Part shown: positions 13,001-25,897 of the stretch, piece by piece | Numbering within the stretch: position 1 is the stretch's first letter | How the letters are laid out: each line of letters begins with the position of its first letter | Assembly: GCA_015179045.1 (NCBI GenBank) | Contig: WHUZ01000036.1 | Span: forward strand, 528,132-592,131 | Source of the DNA: Kalaharituber pfeilii | Lineage: Eukaryota; Ascomycota; Pezizomycetes; Pezizales; Pezizaceae | Length of the DNA: 64,000 nt | Direction: 5' to 3' | Notes under the pieces: model-generated | Told to the model about the DNA's origin: nothing | Databases searched by the model: none | What the model saw: only the letters and a program-made list of their open reading frames with translations | Translations under genes and position numbers: made by a program

Positions 13001-16000
13001 GTATGAGAGATGTTAGCGAATTCATTCCCAAGTCGGATATCAGGAATGGAGTTCGAACGCAGTCAGTACCCCAATCACTGACATACTATCTGGTCAGCCA
13101 TTCAATGTATCGCACTCGAGTACAGCATGCAATTAAGTCATGAGGTACGTTTTTTGACCTATCTCCGAAGAGGACCGCGTTCGAAATCGCCTGCTAACCA
13201 GGCCATTATTACAATTGCAAAGGATAAGTGATGTAGCAGATTGAAGATCGTGGGGGGGTATTCTTCAGGTATTATCCCAGTCATTCAACCGGTGAGTAAC
13301 AGGTCGCCCGCCACACCAGAACCCAATGTGTGGGGTGAAGGGCTTAGCTGCACGAGCCCGCGGCCATTGGCCGTTACATGCCAACAAGTGCTGGAAAGGC
13401 TAGCTGCTTTGAGACCTGAGCCACAGGGCTGCATGCTTTGTTCAGCACTTTAAATGATGACCTTGTCGCTACTTATTTGTGACTGTGGATTGGAGGCACA
13501 GCTTCTGTACAGAAGTTGGAAAAGGGAATGCGCAATAGAATCTGCTTCCTACTATGGCTAAATTATTCACATGTTCCAGTATTAAGTATGTTAAAGTCAC
13601 CGCTTTGAAGGAAGGTTAAGTTACTCATGTGCAAGGTCTGGTATTTACAGTATCTCAGGCTCACCGTTTGAGTGCTAACACTGGGCAAATAGTGCGGTAA
13701 CATCGAGCTAGTTTGCGATCAGCGGTAAAATACGGATAGGCGATCAAGGAAATGGCCCTGGTAACTGGAATACGAGGGATTATGCTAGGCAGTTCGAAGA
13801 TAAGGATTTTGGTATGCGCCACGCGCCCCCGGCCCCTACATGAAAAAAACAATTCCTGCAATATGACTGGGTGGGAGTGATTGCATCGCATAAGTATTGC
13901 ATGACTGGTGCTTAGAGAATTGATTATGCCAGCTTCGTAACATTCAAACAATCTTTTATACCAGGCGGTAATCTGAACACTCTTTCAACGACCACAATAG
14001 TGAGGTGTACATGGGGTACAATACTGCTTTTCAGTGATAGCCGAATTTCTGTATCCTTCACAAGCACTTCAATAACTGAACCCGGGTACATATTGCCGTT
14101 TCACCCAAGCAGCAACAGGGATCTATGCTTGACTGGAGGCTGGTTGGGATTTTCATTAACAGCGCCAGAAAAGGAAAAGCAACAGGGGCGTTCAGAATCT
14201 GTGCCAGTTGAATACGTGCTCAATCTTGCGGCACGTGTTGCGACGTGTATAATATATATCATATATATTCAGGCGGCGAGGCATTGGATATACGAATTTG
14301 ATATTGTTGAATGGGCTTCTCATTTCTACTGAGTTATTTCGTTCCTGTTTGCTACAGGCTTAAGGGCGGGGGGAGGACAGGGTATACGTGTATAGAATTG
14401 TATATTACGTACGTATCACCATTCCTTCGAGGAAGTGCCCCTTTTGGTCCCCTGGGGTACGGCTGGTCTTGGGTAATTAGCGATGATAATAGCCGGCTGG
14501 AAATTTTTGTTTTGGATTGTGAAGGGATTTTTTTATTTCCTGGGATTTTGCTCAAGAGAGAAAATCTTGAGCAACATTGAACAGTACTGCATAGCCATCA
14601 TGCGGCCAGACATCCGCGCTTCGGAGAACGGCGTTATGCGTTTTGCTTGGTAAGAACTTGGTTCTTGGCCGGGAAATTCGTAGTGTGATTCAAATGATTA
14701 TGCAATGTTGCAGGTGCGGTCAGGACTATAAGAGAGATCTCATATTGTTCCCCGGCTTATTGGGTTATAGCTTACGGTGGTCATGTCAGAACACTAATTT
14801 CAGGCGACCTTGCGACCTGTCAGCTCCTTAAGGCAACGGCGCGGTTGGGAACAGACTAAAAGAAGTTATAGAGAAGGTTTTTTTCAATGCGTTTACATGT
14901 ACTCTACTGTGCCCCCATACACCCTCTTTCTCCATATTCTAACTGATGTGTTTTCCTTTCAATAACTCATCGGCTTACAATAACTGGAGTGGTGCTTTCT
15001 CGAATGTCTGGATTGCATGTACAGTATACCACATGATGAGCCGTATCAATCCCGTAGTACGGAGCATCCGAATATATACTAAGAAACATTCACTCTCATT
15101 GTACGCGGATCACAGTGCCGGTGTACATGGGACTATTACCAGTACCCCCTTGTCAAAATTTTATGCACTCCAGATGGCAGAATTTATACGTTCAAGAGCG
15201 GGACAGATGGCCACCAGATAAATATCCTGAAACAGGTTTACAGTATTTTCGCTGATCCAAGGTATGCGAAATGAGTGGTAGCAACAACTTTCAGCGTCGA
15301 GCAGTCTGGTAACGTTGGATCTCTCGTATTTCCTTTAATGCCAAGCTCGCCAGTGCAGATTCCCAAGCCGATGCTCTGCAGTGATGACTCGATCCACATG
15401 TGCTCCATGGATCTGGGCATCCTCCTAAGCACGTTCCAACAATTAAGGCTGACACGTAAGTCCCATCCCAACTTGCCGCGCCAATCTGTACCTGACCCTA
15501 TGTAAGCAAATGCAGTTCAATCGGACTAATACTAATCCCTTCCAATTGAAATCCGGTAAGGTAGAGTAAGCAAGTGTTCAGCCCTATGGGCAGCGCAGTG
15601 CGGGGCAAAAGACATTTTCGGTACCGCTTTACTCTTCCGACAGCAATCATGCTTCGAATTGTGTTCCAGGAAATTTACTCATGTGCACTGCTGATTCACA
15701 GGGACGGCAGGTGTACTGTATTCTGCAATAAAGGCCGAAAGTGGGGTTTCAATTGGTGGTGTTATTGGTCATCAAGATTGTAGCTGTGTAATGTGACCAT
15801 CTTGGACCTATTCGGAAAGGAAGCATTTGAATGTGGATGTACTCCATACGTAGGGTCCAACGGCTGTAAGCCACGCCTACTCGCTAGCCTACCTTCGGGA
15901 GCAGGGCATAGGGCTGTAACAAATTATTGGCACCGGCCCTGTGCTGATTGCGTCGGCATTACGTTGCAGGAGACAGCGACGGAGTGAACGGATCAAGGAA

Positions 16001-19000
16001 GTCGAGGCGTGCGTGATGAAAGATTGGTAGTATTCGTTCTCAGATCTATTCCCAAAATTCTTGCAGCCATAGGGCAACAGCAATGAGGGAAATTTAGCAG
16101 AATTGGGCCTATCGCATGGGATAATATAGCCACGACAGACTAACAAGACTGTTTAGTATTTCCCTCCATTCGTGCCCATGCTATCGACCCAGAGCCCGGT
16201 GACTTTACCGGCGGTTAGTCATTTCATCTGCATGAAATCCCCTTTACTTTCTTGCCACTACCCAAATCCCTACGTTTTGTAGAGAACGTCACTGGTTGCA
16301 GAAAAGACGGCATATCTTGATTTCTAATTCTGCAAGTTGTTTCTAACAAAGTGCGATATCCCGCTTTGTTTATATGAGGGGGCGCCTAGGAGTAGCTCGA
16401 GGCCTGTAGCTTGAGCTTTGAATCAATCTGATCAAACATGATATAATAGAGACTAAACCTCCATGGTTATATGTTACCGCTTCTTCACTGCCCTGACAGA
16501 ATAACAAGGTTGATTTCCGGCTTCATTTGTAATGGTGCAATGGTTATTCAGAGATTGTGAACGATAATACCAGTCGTGTGTCGCACAAGCACAGGCAGAT
16601 GAGCGCATATTCGGTCTTTAAATCCGAACTAGAGGAACAAATGCCAAGTCATGGTTCTGCGGTTGAATATGTATGGTTGCATTATTTATATGAATAGCAT
16701 TTTAGACCGGCCATGGCACAGCATAATATACGGATCTTCATGGCGAACTGAACCTCCCGGCGGTATCAGTAGCCGCGGTATTACAAAATAAATTGGCTAT
16801 TATTTCTGTTCTGATTCACGCATGATTCGTAGCCCATATTGAAAAGGTACCCCTTCCCGTCACGTCAGGTGAGAATCAGAACCGGTTCATAAGAAAAGTC
16901 TAGATTTGTTAGGATGTCTCATCTTGTGCGACTCAAGTTCGAATTTCCCATTGCACATGAAATGTCCCTTGCGGGAGAATACTACCAAAACAGGGATATT
17001 TGTTATACATGAAAATGGCTTGTATATCTGTCACGCCGTCACTCATGGTGGCGGATAGGCCACGGGATGAACCGCAAGTGAAGTCATGCCAGGTGCTTCT
17101 GGGTTCTCCAGGAGTGTAGAAAGTGCTCCAAGGCTGAACAGAGCTCCTAAACTTGCAGGGGATTTGAAGCGGAGTGTTTCATGTCTCGGGTTGTAGGTAG
17201 CCCCAAAAAATGGATATGGTCGGTATCTTTCCGTTTTAGATCGGTAAAATGCATAATAAAAGAACTGACATTAAAGAGCTACTAATCTTAAACACGAAGT
17301 GACGAATGTCATTCCACTGGCCTGGCAAGGATTCCGTCCTACATTCGTGCAATCACATCCAAAGCTTAAGACCACATTAGCTCCAGTCTGTGCAGCTGCA
17401 CCTGAAACACAATTGAAATCCATCCATACAGAAGCAATGGCCTCACTAGCCTTACAATTCGTTATGCCCTTCCTTCCTCAGCAAGAACAATGGAAATCAT
17501 ATGATATATTTAAGGTGCCTGACAGCTGCTGCAACGCAAGTACTGATCGATTGTCAAATATCCTTACGTTATATCCGAGGTAAAGCCCGGACGCGCAATG
17601 TCGGGGATCTTCTTCGCTAGAATATGCATTGAATTTTCAATATTTTTACATCCTCATGTAAGATTCTGCGGGCGTCGGCTCCTGCCGTCCTAAGGCTACA
17701 TGTAGCTAATAAACATACGTTTTCAGAACTTTCATTCCTCAATTTAAGCACATCTGACATGTAGCTCGATATGATAGGCAATGTTATTATTCCCCATTCG
17801 GATAGTTGACGCAGCCCGAAACAAGCTTCCCTCAGCTGAAATGTACCTATTCACACCATCGAGACAACTCAGTTTTCGGCTTAACCTGGCTGGAGATGTA
17901 TGTCTGAGATTGGGTTGGCGCATCCCCATAGGGCTGATATCGATACTTCCCGCTTGGATTGCTAGATACATAAATTGATAAGGCCAGGAGATACCGTAGG
18001 AGATTTGTTGAAGAGCCCCCCAGCAGACTGGGCATTTCAGTTTAATGCCTGAAAAGAGGATCTGGAACAGGAGTGGTAGTAGTGGTGCCTTTTCACGTCA
18101 TGGGCAGATCCTAGTTAAAGTGAAACCCTCTAGTCTTCAACGGTAAAGGCAGGTAATAAGATAACTCTCATTGAATTACAATATTGAGCCAGCATCGATC
18201 TCAGCAGTTTATTATTATTTACTGTTATCTAATCTTTTGCGCCACGCAGATATGATTGAATGATGTTCTCTCATTACCAACTTCCAGTGGAGCGCCGGAC
18301 GTATTTCATTATTCAGTTCTCTCCCTGTGATATCACCGGGATTGCAAAATTGCCTCTGCGATTTGACAGTTGGCAACACAGCTGCTTTTTGCGTAACCCA
18401 CAATGCATTCAGCCATTAGTAGGATGTAGCACATGTGTATTTTGCAAACCTGATTTGGTGTATTCAACGCCTTAGGCTGGAACTGATTACAAATTTAAAA
18501 GTGGAAGGCGCAATGCATTTGTATAGCTTGATTCCGTACCGTGGGTGGGTTCGGTGGAGCGAGAGGTTGCAGTTCAGCCCTATGAGTGTTGCAAGGTATT
18601 GTGCAGATAATTCAAGGGTTCAAAGCATGCAAGGTGCCTTGTCAACCTTGACGCTAAGATTAGCTATTACACATTTTCATTTTCAACTTCCATACGCATC
18701 GAGCTACTAACTGTAAGCTTCCAGGTCGCGAATGAGGCTGTGCCTAGAGAAGTGCAAACCTCCGAATGCTGCACCAGTGAAAAGACGATATTGATGCTTT
18801 ATGTAGCGACGTCAAAAAAAAAAAAAAAATCAGTATTGAACAGGATAAAAAAAGTTGACCATTAATTGAACAATCTGCAGGTGACATCTTTGCACGGATC
18901 AAGTACAAACAAAGGATCAACGCACAACGCAGCTTGCTCAGCCCTACGAGCCTCAAGTCTTGGATGCCTTATCTGACAATTCCACATTTACTTGGCAGCA

Positions 19001-19640
19001 GTTAATGGCCCCAAGTCAGACGAGGCGTTATCAACCCACATCATTCACAGATCAGCAACATTGGAAAATAAGTATGTACAATAGAACCGTCGCAAGTTAA
19101 TCTGTTCAATTATTATCATATTGACAGGTCAGAGTTCATTTTAGTGCTGCGAGCTGATGAATCAGCAATGTATTGAGCAGTAGACACAAATTGAGCATTC
19201 GTGCGCTTGTCCATCTGTATGACCGAATGAATATTTGGATTGGTTTTGTGTTGCAATTGGAGTATGCAGCTTCGGCTGTTATGACTACGATCAAATTGGG
19301 CTATACCGGCGAAAATGCCCAGCATCGGCCATGAGGTTGATTTTTAATACAACTCACAAAATGGCAAAGAAATATCTATTCCAGCATTATCGGAAAGCAT
19401 GAAAATCCAGTCTGCGCACCGGTATATGCAGCAATCAAAAGCCATAACCCGTCGCCTTGATCAATTGAATGTTGCAGGGATAGGGAATCCATGGGCTCTT
19501 GGACTTGCCGTCCTTAATCAGATCAGCAGCCGGCGATGTTCACTCCATTCATGCAACTAGAGCGTTGCAAGCTAGCTGATCCTTAAGTCCTGAGTAAGCA
19601 TCTTACGGAGTTAACACTGACATTGCCGTTCCTGCCGAAG
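10061..19640. other. Gene-poor region, no gene recognised
   Basis: Only short ORFs on both strands and no known motif. The longest are 11188-11592 (134 codons, plus) and pairs of overlapping ORFs on opposite strands at 11.7-12.0 kb and 14.0-14.6 kb. A stretch near 11.0-11.2 kb and T-runs at 10.4-10.8 kb look non-coding. I scanned for tRNA A and B boxes by eye and found none convincing. Confidence 0.45.
11188..11592 (+). CDS. Hypothetical ORF, doubtful
   Basis: An uninterrupted 134-codon ORF starting with ATG. The protein is hydrophilic, with a His/Ser-rich start and an acidic middle, and has no recognisable domain or signal peptide. A second ORF of 89 codons overlaps it on the minus strand, which weakens the case. 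I do not recognise it and would not rely on it without transcript support. Confidence 0.15.
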   Translation: MGSPISPHWASLAPCHERLRSRTSHHTMPAISIPPSLQCHRAGNCRRTHSHGRSGCNRQAAKNIPDQVNETSQEERTEEGTKELLDSTTMYGIPERSAPGISDRDFVRLCALQDCITYVGVLVDAHSSKIDHMY

Positions 19641-19649
19641 CCATATATA

Positions 19650-19698
19650 TGTGCCGGGCCAGTGGGGACTGAATCACTGTTACGAATGGCCCGGCACA
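19650..19698. repeat. Dispersed 49-bp palindrome-ended repeat, copy 1
   Basis: Perfect 12-bp inverted arms TGTGCCGGGCCA (19650-19661) and TGGCCCGGCACA (19687-19698) surround a 25-bp centre. The same sequence in inverse orientation recurs at 28083-28132. The centre is conserved as well as the arms, so this is one dispersed unit and not two chance hairpins. Function unknown. Confidence 0.8.
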
Positions 19699-19699
19699 G

Positions 19700-22600
19700 A
19701 TGCATAAAGTACATTGACGGCGCAAGTATTCATCTCATACAACATATCGTGACTACCTATCTTTCTTTTCTTATCCTGAAAAGTTCGTTCCGAATGCCGG
19801 CAATACATATGGGCCCCACAATCGGTAATTTGATCGATCATTGGTTTCGCTATCAAGGTAAGATACTTATGTGTTAATATATCAACTGTTTCTTGAATTT
19901 TCTCTTCACATGCTGGCAGAGATAAAGCTGCATCATGTACTCAATCACAAAAAGATCTGCAAGGCTGTAGATTTTAAAGCCAGCGACTTTTAAACTTAGT
20001 TATCCAATGCACCCAAATACGACTCCAAACATGGTCATGTGGTCTTCGAACACTGCTCCACAAGCTTGGATTCTGGACCATAACATGCCAAGTAATGGCG
20101 GAGCTTTAATCCGATTGCTTGTTATACTTGTTTCGAAACGTGTATAAAAACAGCTACCAGTGCAAGGTGTTATAGGTTTTCTGTACGATGAGATACTCGA
20201 GATGCAGCTATCCCAAGACTTTGCGTCAAGCAGTAACTGGTATCTGTGGCTGCGGGGAAATAGCCTTATGACCTGTCAACCTAGGTCCGGTTTACGTAGA
20301 TGCTGTATTAAGTCAGGAAATCCTGCAGGGTTTATAGTTGAGAGTTGTAATCTATCATCCGTCTTGTCCTTCGTGCTAAACCATCTTTTGTCAAGCAGAG
20401 AATGATGTAGCTTCATCTGAAGTGAACCAGCAATAGCCATTGATCTAATATTCAATGTGCTTGTGAGGAAAGTACTTGATTGGGTTGACGCATTGGAAAG
20501 CAGTGCAAAAATGAGCTACAGGGAAGGGTTCATACTGAGCAGTTTCTCTATCACATTTCGGTTACCTACACCGGATGACTTTTGCGGGGCAGCCAGCACC
20601 TCCAATACCCACTCATAATTCACAAAGTAGCTGCAACCTGCAAAAAACACGCAATAGTCAACACCGAAGACATAAAGACCACGTATGCAACAGTCTACCT
20701 CAAACGTACTCAACTTGCGCAATTATCTTCAGGTTGCGTGCGATTTCCAAAAACATCCAAATACATTATCTTGGCTTTTTCTTGGGTAACACAAATTGGG
20801 GCTGGCATATCAGGACTTCTTGATTAAAGCATGTTGGCTGCAGGCGCATGGGTTGCAGGGCTGAAAGACGCAGCTCTTCCCCAGAACTAGAAGGAGTGTG
20901 ATTTATGGGGGACCAAGTGACCTGCAGCATTGACTCTAGATCAGGAAAATTAGGAATCTGCCTTGAGGCTTAGGTGTCATGTAGATAGTGGCAGGGAGCT
21001 ATTCGTAGTAGGAGTTGTTGAATATTCTCTGGTACACTATCCTCCGGCTGTGTTACCAGTCGTTCCACTGCTACTGTTCACCATCGTCGATATTCTACAT
21101 TAGATGATTGCTTCAACATGGTCTTTTCATGTTACAAATTTTTATCGCAGCAATATGCAGCTCGGTGCATATCCCCGCTCCCGCGCAGACCCGAGCACCA
21201 GGGTTCGGCTGTGCAAACGGGTATCCTCATCCTGCTAGTATGCCAAATTAGAGCAACTGTACTGTAACACTTGCGTTACACTGAGTAAACAGTTACACAA
21301 TATCTCTCGATCTCTATCTACGAGAGGATAAAATCAGCTGGACGGCGACATCTAAGGGCAGTCGCTCAGATGCATTTACCGTGATTCAAAACCTCTGCGG
21401 AATTATATCCGCAGGCAACAAAATACTTACAGCTACGTACATGCAAAATTGAACCAATATCTGCTGCTTGATGGGAGGGATTTACTTCCCTCAGCTCCCA
21501 ATACCAGGAGTCAGGTGAATCTCCTTTGGTACCCATGTTCTGGCGTGCATTCATTGTAGGCGAATGGCAGGTTTCCAAGAGGCTAAGGTGATCGGTTGTT
21601 CAAGTAATGACTTCATAGCGGGGGATATTTGCGTTCAGATACCAATTGAATTGGATCACAAGGCAAGGCTGCGCTAGCCTTTTAAGGGAAAATGGTTCCC
21701 TCCCTGATAAACACATTGAACTTGGTTAAACCAAACCTAGTTACTTTGTCACATCATGCAGTAAAGGAGCAGACTATTCTCAATAGATACATGTGGGAAA
21801 CCGGTGTGCATATCCAGAGCCATACACATAAACTTAAGAGGTTATGTTCGTTAAGCCGGGCTGGACAAAGGCTAACATTCAACTGGGTTGCTGTTGTCTC
21901 AAGTGCAAGGTGTCGCGTGTTCTTCCGGAGAAGGAAGGTTACCACCGCTATGTATGACACGGATACCAAACAAAACATTAGAAGTGCCAATGCTTTGAGG
22001 AATGCTGAAGCAGTGAACACGGAGTTTCTTTCTGGTACCCACTGCTCGGCCAGCCGACATCGAATCCAAGACACAAGCAGCTTGCTTGCACAACGTAAGA
22101 TTCTAGAGCTTATTTTCTACCTTCTAGAATTCTTCATACCTGTTTGAGAGCTCTCTTGGCAGAATGCAGCCTCGCATTGCCCTACTAATACAGCAGCAAG
22201 CTAGCAACTCTTGAGGATTGGGCTATCGTCTTGAGCATAAAGTTTGGTTAAAGCAAAGTATACCCTGTTTTGTGGAGAAGTGGGGTTTGTAACCTTGCCA
22301 CGACCTGAAGTTTTACTGTGCAGGCGCAAATTTAGTTGGTGGATTCGCAGGATGATAGAACTCTATTACAAATAAAAAGTTGTAGATTAGGGTCTACTTT
22401 GGCGTGCATAACTAGTAGGGGTCGCTGGTAGAGCTGCGCTTGACGGTTCGCTTTGCATTAATACTTTTGTCCTGAGGTGCATAGGCTAGCATTTTCGCAC
22501 GCCAGCAATTTTAGTGATGGAGCTCAAAATACCCCGTGAGGAAAAGGAGTGACCTTATTTGTAATGAATGTTACCAATCCTTCATTTCTTGCAAAGCGAG

Positions 22601-22960
22601 CTCAATCGAAGTATATTTGATCGTTCTCGAGATATACCTATTTGTGCTGACCATCAATATGCTAATATCAGTTCGAGCAATGTCACCACTCCACACACCA
22701 TCATATCGAATACAACACACCAGAGAAAATGAGAGAGACTCAAAAAGAAACAAAAACCAAAAACAAACATAAATCCGATGCTCCGGAACCTCACGGCCGG
22801 TGTACTTACAGCTAAATCACGCTACGTCTAGGGAATACCGAAGATGGGGTGATTATGCAGGGATGCAGGTTGCGCTAGGCTTGTTGTGGGGAGTAGAAGC
22901 GGAGTGGAGCTTTGATACCGGAGGATCGAAGGGGTAGGGGGGAGGAGGGTTGCGGGGGTA
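19700..22960. other. Gene-poor region, no gene recognised
   Basis: Short ORFs on both strands without known domains. The longest is a 151-codon plus ORF at 21692-22147. A TATAAAA string at about 20143 precedes a small ORF, but no coding signature follows. No repeats or RNA genes recognised. Confidence 0.45.
21692..22147 (+). CDS. Hypothetical ORF, doubtful
   Basis: An open frame of 151 codons, the longest in its neighbourhood. The product is basic, with a hydrophobic C-terminal stretch (LELIFYLLEFFIPV), and matches no family I know. A 106-codon ORF is open on the opposite strand over the same bases, so it may be chance. Low confidence. Confidence 0.15.
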   Translation: MVPSLINTLNLVKPNLVTLSHHAVKEQTILNRYMWETGVHIQSHTHKLKRLCSLSRAGQRLTFNWVAVVSSARCRVFFRRRKVTTAMYDTDTKQNIRSANALRNAEAVNTEFLSGTHCSASRHRIQDTSSLLAQRKILELIFYLLEFFIPV

Positions 22961-22979
22961 TAGTAATGCAGCATTAATA

Positions 22980-22981
<2 letters not shown>

Positions 22982-23018
<37 letters not shown>

Positions 23019-23089
23019 ATAACCCCGCTTGTAGCACGTGGCCATGGCAGGGTCCCTGGGCAAGCCCTCATAGCCCGGCGACAGGCTAA
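22982..23089 (-). mobile_element. LINE tail B insertion, 108 bp
   Basis: A 5'-truncated LINE 3' end on the minus strand: a long T-run (poly-A of the insert) followed by the complement of the tail from GCCTGTC through CCATGGCCACGTGCTAC to AAGCGGGG. It is flanked by perfect 14-bp duplications GCAGCATTAATATC at 22968-22981 and 23090-23103, which shows insertion by target-primed reverse transcription. Confidence 0.9.
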
Positions 23090-23103
23090 GCAGCATTAAT
23101 ATC

Positions 23104-24280
23104 GAACTTCAGATGGATTTGTGATAGTCGCCAATATTGCATGATGGAGAAGATTGAAAGCAAATAGCTATGTCTAAGGATATGACATCTGGGATTTAAA
23201 ACATTCCTTGGTACTGGGTAATCAAGTGTTGGTATTGTTTGGTGCAAGAGCATCAAAGGAGGCTTCTCCGGTCCACATCATTTGTCTCCAGGCGAAAACA
23301 CGTGCTGACGCGCTGCTGATCGAAAAGAATAGCTCTGGCCCCACATGTTACATAAAACTCTGCGCAATACAGTCGGGACATAGATATCCAAGTATCATAT
23401 GCCGGATACCAGGGAGTTTGGGCTAGGGTGGTAAGGGAACTATTTTAAACAGGTGGATACCTTCAAGTGCTACCGTATGTGCCACAATATGTCGATACCA
23501 TGGCAGATCTCCATATCCACCTGGTCACTATTTAACCTCGTAAGCGGTCGGTGTCCATACTTACGTAAGTCAAGGAAACGTCAGGATTCATGAAAAATTA
23601 TCCTCTACTTTTATGCGGAGGGGGAGCCAGGTAAGGTTATCACCTGACATCACTTAATGAAACCCAGAACCGTTGAACGTTTACATCTCGACTTTCTCAA
23701 CCAAGGGATGGATTATCCGCAGATGACGCTTAGGCTCGGGATACCAGATAAGGGCTCCCACGTCATTGGCCACGGGCCATATCACTGGAGGATATAGACA
23801 TGATATTGACAGCGAATGGGTAGCTGCTAATATGGATCACTCACATCATAGCAGGGAATACATCAGACTAAGACAACCATTCCCTGCATGTGGGTTTGAA
23901 TTGTCCAGGGATAGCGCGCTTCCAATTTTCAAATAGTGAATATGAAAAATTGATCACGTTCAACCTTTCCTTGATTTCAGATATAGGATGTCTAAAGCAG
24001 GGAACTGTGGTAACATAAAGACAACAGACTTAGTTATTTTCCCTACTGTCATCCCCTCTTTAATGAAATCCATTTTGTTGCAAAAAGCCAGGCTCCGCAG
24101 GTGAAGTCACTGGATCCTGTGCACTTCTATAGCAAGCTAGCGAGATTTATACAGTGGTACGTCATAAGAGCTATGCACGGTCGGATCTGCATTAGACAGC
24201 AACCGGTTTTGGAAAACGCCCGTTATGTGACCGAGGTATCATACATGGCTGTTTGTTTTTACAGGGTGTGCTAATGTATT
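23104..24280. other. No gene recognised
   Basis: Short ORFs only, no motif, no repeat noted. Confidence 0.4.
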
Positions 24281-24341
24281 TTGCGATCCCAGAGGTTCCG
24301 GGGATGTAACGTGTACTGGTATTGTATATACAATAATATTG

Positions 24342-25150
24342 TTATGGATTCTGAGAAGTCGGAGGTGGTCGAAGAGGACAGGCACGCAAGAAATGGAAAC
24401 GGGGGTATAACTCGCCAGGGTATTGCTTGCATTTTGTCCTTTTTCTTTTTTTTCGTTTCATGCCGAGAAGATACCCCCTTGATCACAGTCGAAGACTTTC
24501 ATGCTAATGAATAGATATTTATGGAGAAATGTTCACCAAGATTCAATGACGCCTTGTGGTACATGTCTCCAGGAACGTCAAGTGAGGATTCTCGCGATTC
24601 CAATTTAGAATGGCTGCAAATTTGCTCAGTGATAATTGTCTCGGGAATGGCAGTCGTAAATATTATAGTGCTAAAATTCGCACATTTAGTCTATGTGCTT
24701 GCCCGACGACATAATTCATATCAAACCTCCAATCACGCCGAAATGGGAGATCTAGCCCGCGCGTACGCTTTGGATTCAGATAACTTTGCAGGTCCTCGTC
24801 GGAGAACTATTTCTTAACTCCGGGCTTGAAATGGTGTGGTACCACTTAGAGCAACAATTTGAATATCTATATGCGCGATAATATTGCAGCAGGCACAGCA
24901 GAAACGGGAAGGAAACAACACTCCTACTTTCTCCACTGACTATATGCAACAATCCTACAATTACCGCTCTGCCGAACAAGAACAGAAGCACAAGCACCCC
25001 GCCCGCCTCGAGGACCAGAGAGCAAAAGCTGTAGACCTCGAGTATCTCTGCGAGGAGGAGCGCAGGAAGGAGATGAGTCGGATGTCCCCCAATCCAGTGG
25101 TGAAATGCGTCCGGGTGTGCGCCGAGGTATCTGCCATTGGTACTTGTTAG
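24342..25150 (+). CDS. Possible multi-exon hypothetical gene or gene remnant
   Basis: Three neighbouring plus-strand open stretches have protein-like composition: 24342-24514 (acidic, starting MDSEKSEVVEEDR), 24521-24817 (with a hydrophobic segment of about 22 residues ending FAHLVYVLARR, a likely membrane helix) and 24884-25150 (charged and helical, many Glu, Gln, Arg and Lys). They are in different frames. A possible acceptor TTGCAG precedes the third, but I cannot place a convincing donor and branch pair. It may be the 5' part of the zinc-finger pseudogene that follows, or a decayed gene. No family recognised. Confidence 0.2.
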
Positions 25151-25348
25151 AATTGGCTCAGCACGCTCAGTAAGATCGATATAGAACTCATCTCTAAGCC
25201 CATAAATGAGAACTTCATCCCGAAACGTGCTCGATCGCTACCTGCGAGTACTCAAAAAAAAAAGGCTGCCAAGGAAAGGTGATCGTATACGCCACATTCT
25301 AAGTCACTACAAAGGTGTTATGGTTTGCCTTTTGCCCGATCCCCTCGC

Positions 25349-25409
25349 GCTGCCATGGCGAACAGCTGCAAGCGGGGTTACATGATTTTTTTAAAAAAAA
25401 AAAAAAAAA
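25349..25409 (+). mobile_element. Micro-SINE-like tail B insertion
   Basis: A plus-strand copy of the short retroposed unit GCTGCCATGGCGAACAGC...AAGCGGGGTTACATGA followed by T-rich and A-rich sequence. It begins at the same point as the other short copies. The flanks ATCCCCTCG and ATCCTCTCG match at 8 of 9 bases and may be an old target duplication. It sits directly before the zinc-finger pseudogene. Confidence 0.75.
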
Positions 25410-25747
25410 GTCCATCCTCTCGTCCTCCTGCCGAGGAATCTTTCGCCGAACATGTATTTTCAAGCGGCATTTGCTGGCAGTTCATAATGTGCAGCAACAT
25501 CCTTATAACTGCGGAAAGAAGACTAGCCTTATTGCAGCGTCTAACGCTCAAGGGCATGGTCCCCAAGGGTCCGCTACCACTGACCAAACAACTGGCCGGA
25601 AAATGTTCTATCTGTGGTGGGACATTTTCTACAGCTCAGCGATTCTATGAACATTTTGACGACTGTGTCGTGATTAAGGTCATTGAAGAAGAACTAAGTG
25701 TGACCTGGAATGAGATAAACCTCAGTCAACAAGATATGTGTAGATGA
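25410..25747 (+). pseudogene. C2H2 zinc-finger protein remnant
   Basis: In one frame the sequence reads CRGIFRRTCIFKRHLLAVHN, a classic C2H2-type finger core with an F-x-R-x-x-x-x-x-RH-x(4)-H pattern although the cysteine pair is imperfect. About 25 residues further a second frame takes over and reads GKCSICGGTFSTAQRFYEHF, a second finger-like C-x2-C...H. The needed change of frame near the string CGKK suggests a frameshift. Fungal proteins of this type are usually nuclear DNA-binding regulators. A micro-SINE lies just upstream and may have disrupted it. The 5' part was not identified. Confidence 0.5.
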
Positions 25748-25897
25748 TGATCTATCATAGGTACATGCACCGCCGACCATGTATAAAAGCTTCCCCTAAT
25801 TTTTGTGTCTCGCACGTGATTCACGGTGATGTGATATGACATCGACGCCTTCGCACAGTATCTCTGCTCATTCCGTCTCTAAGCTACTAGGCACTAC

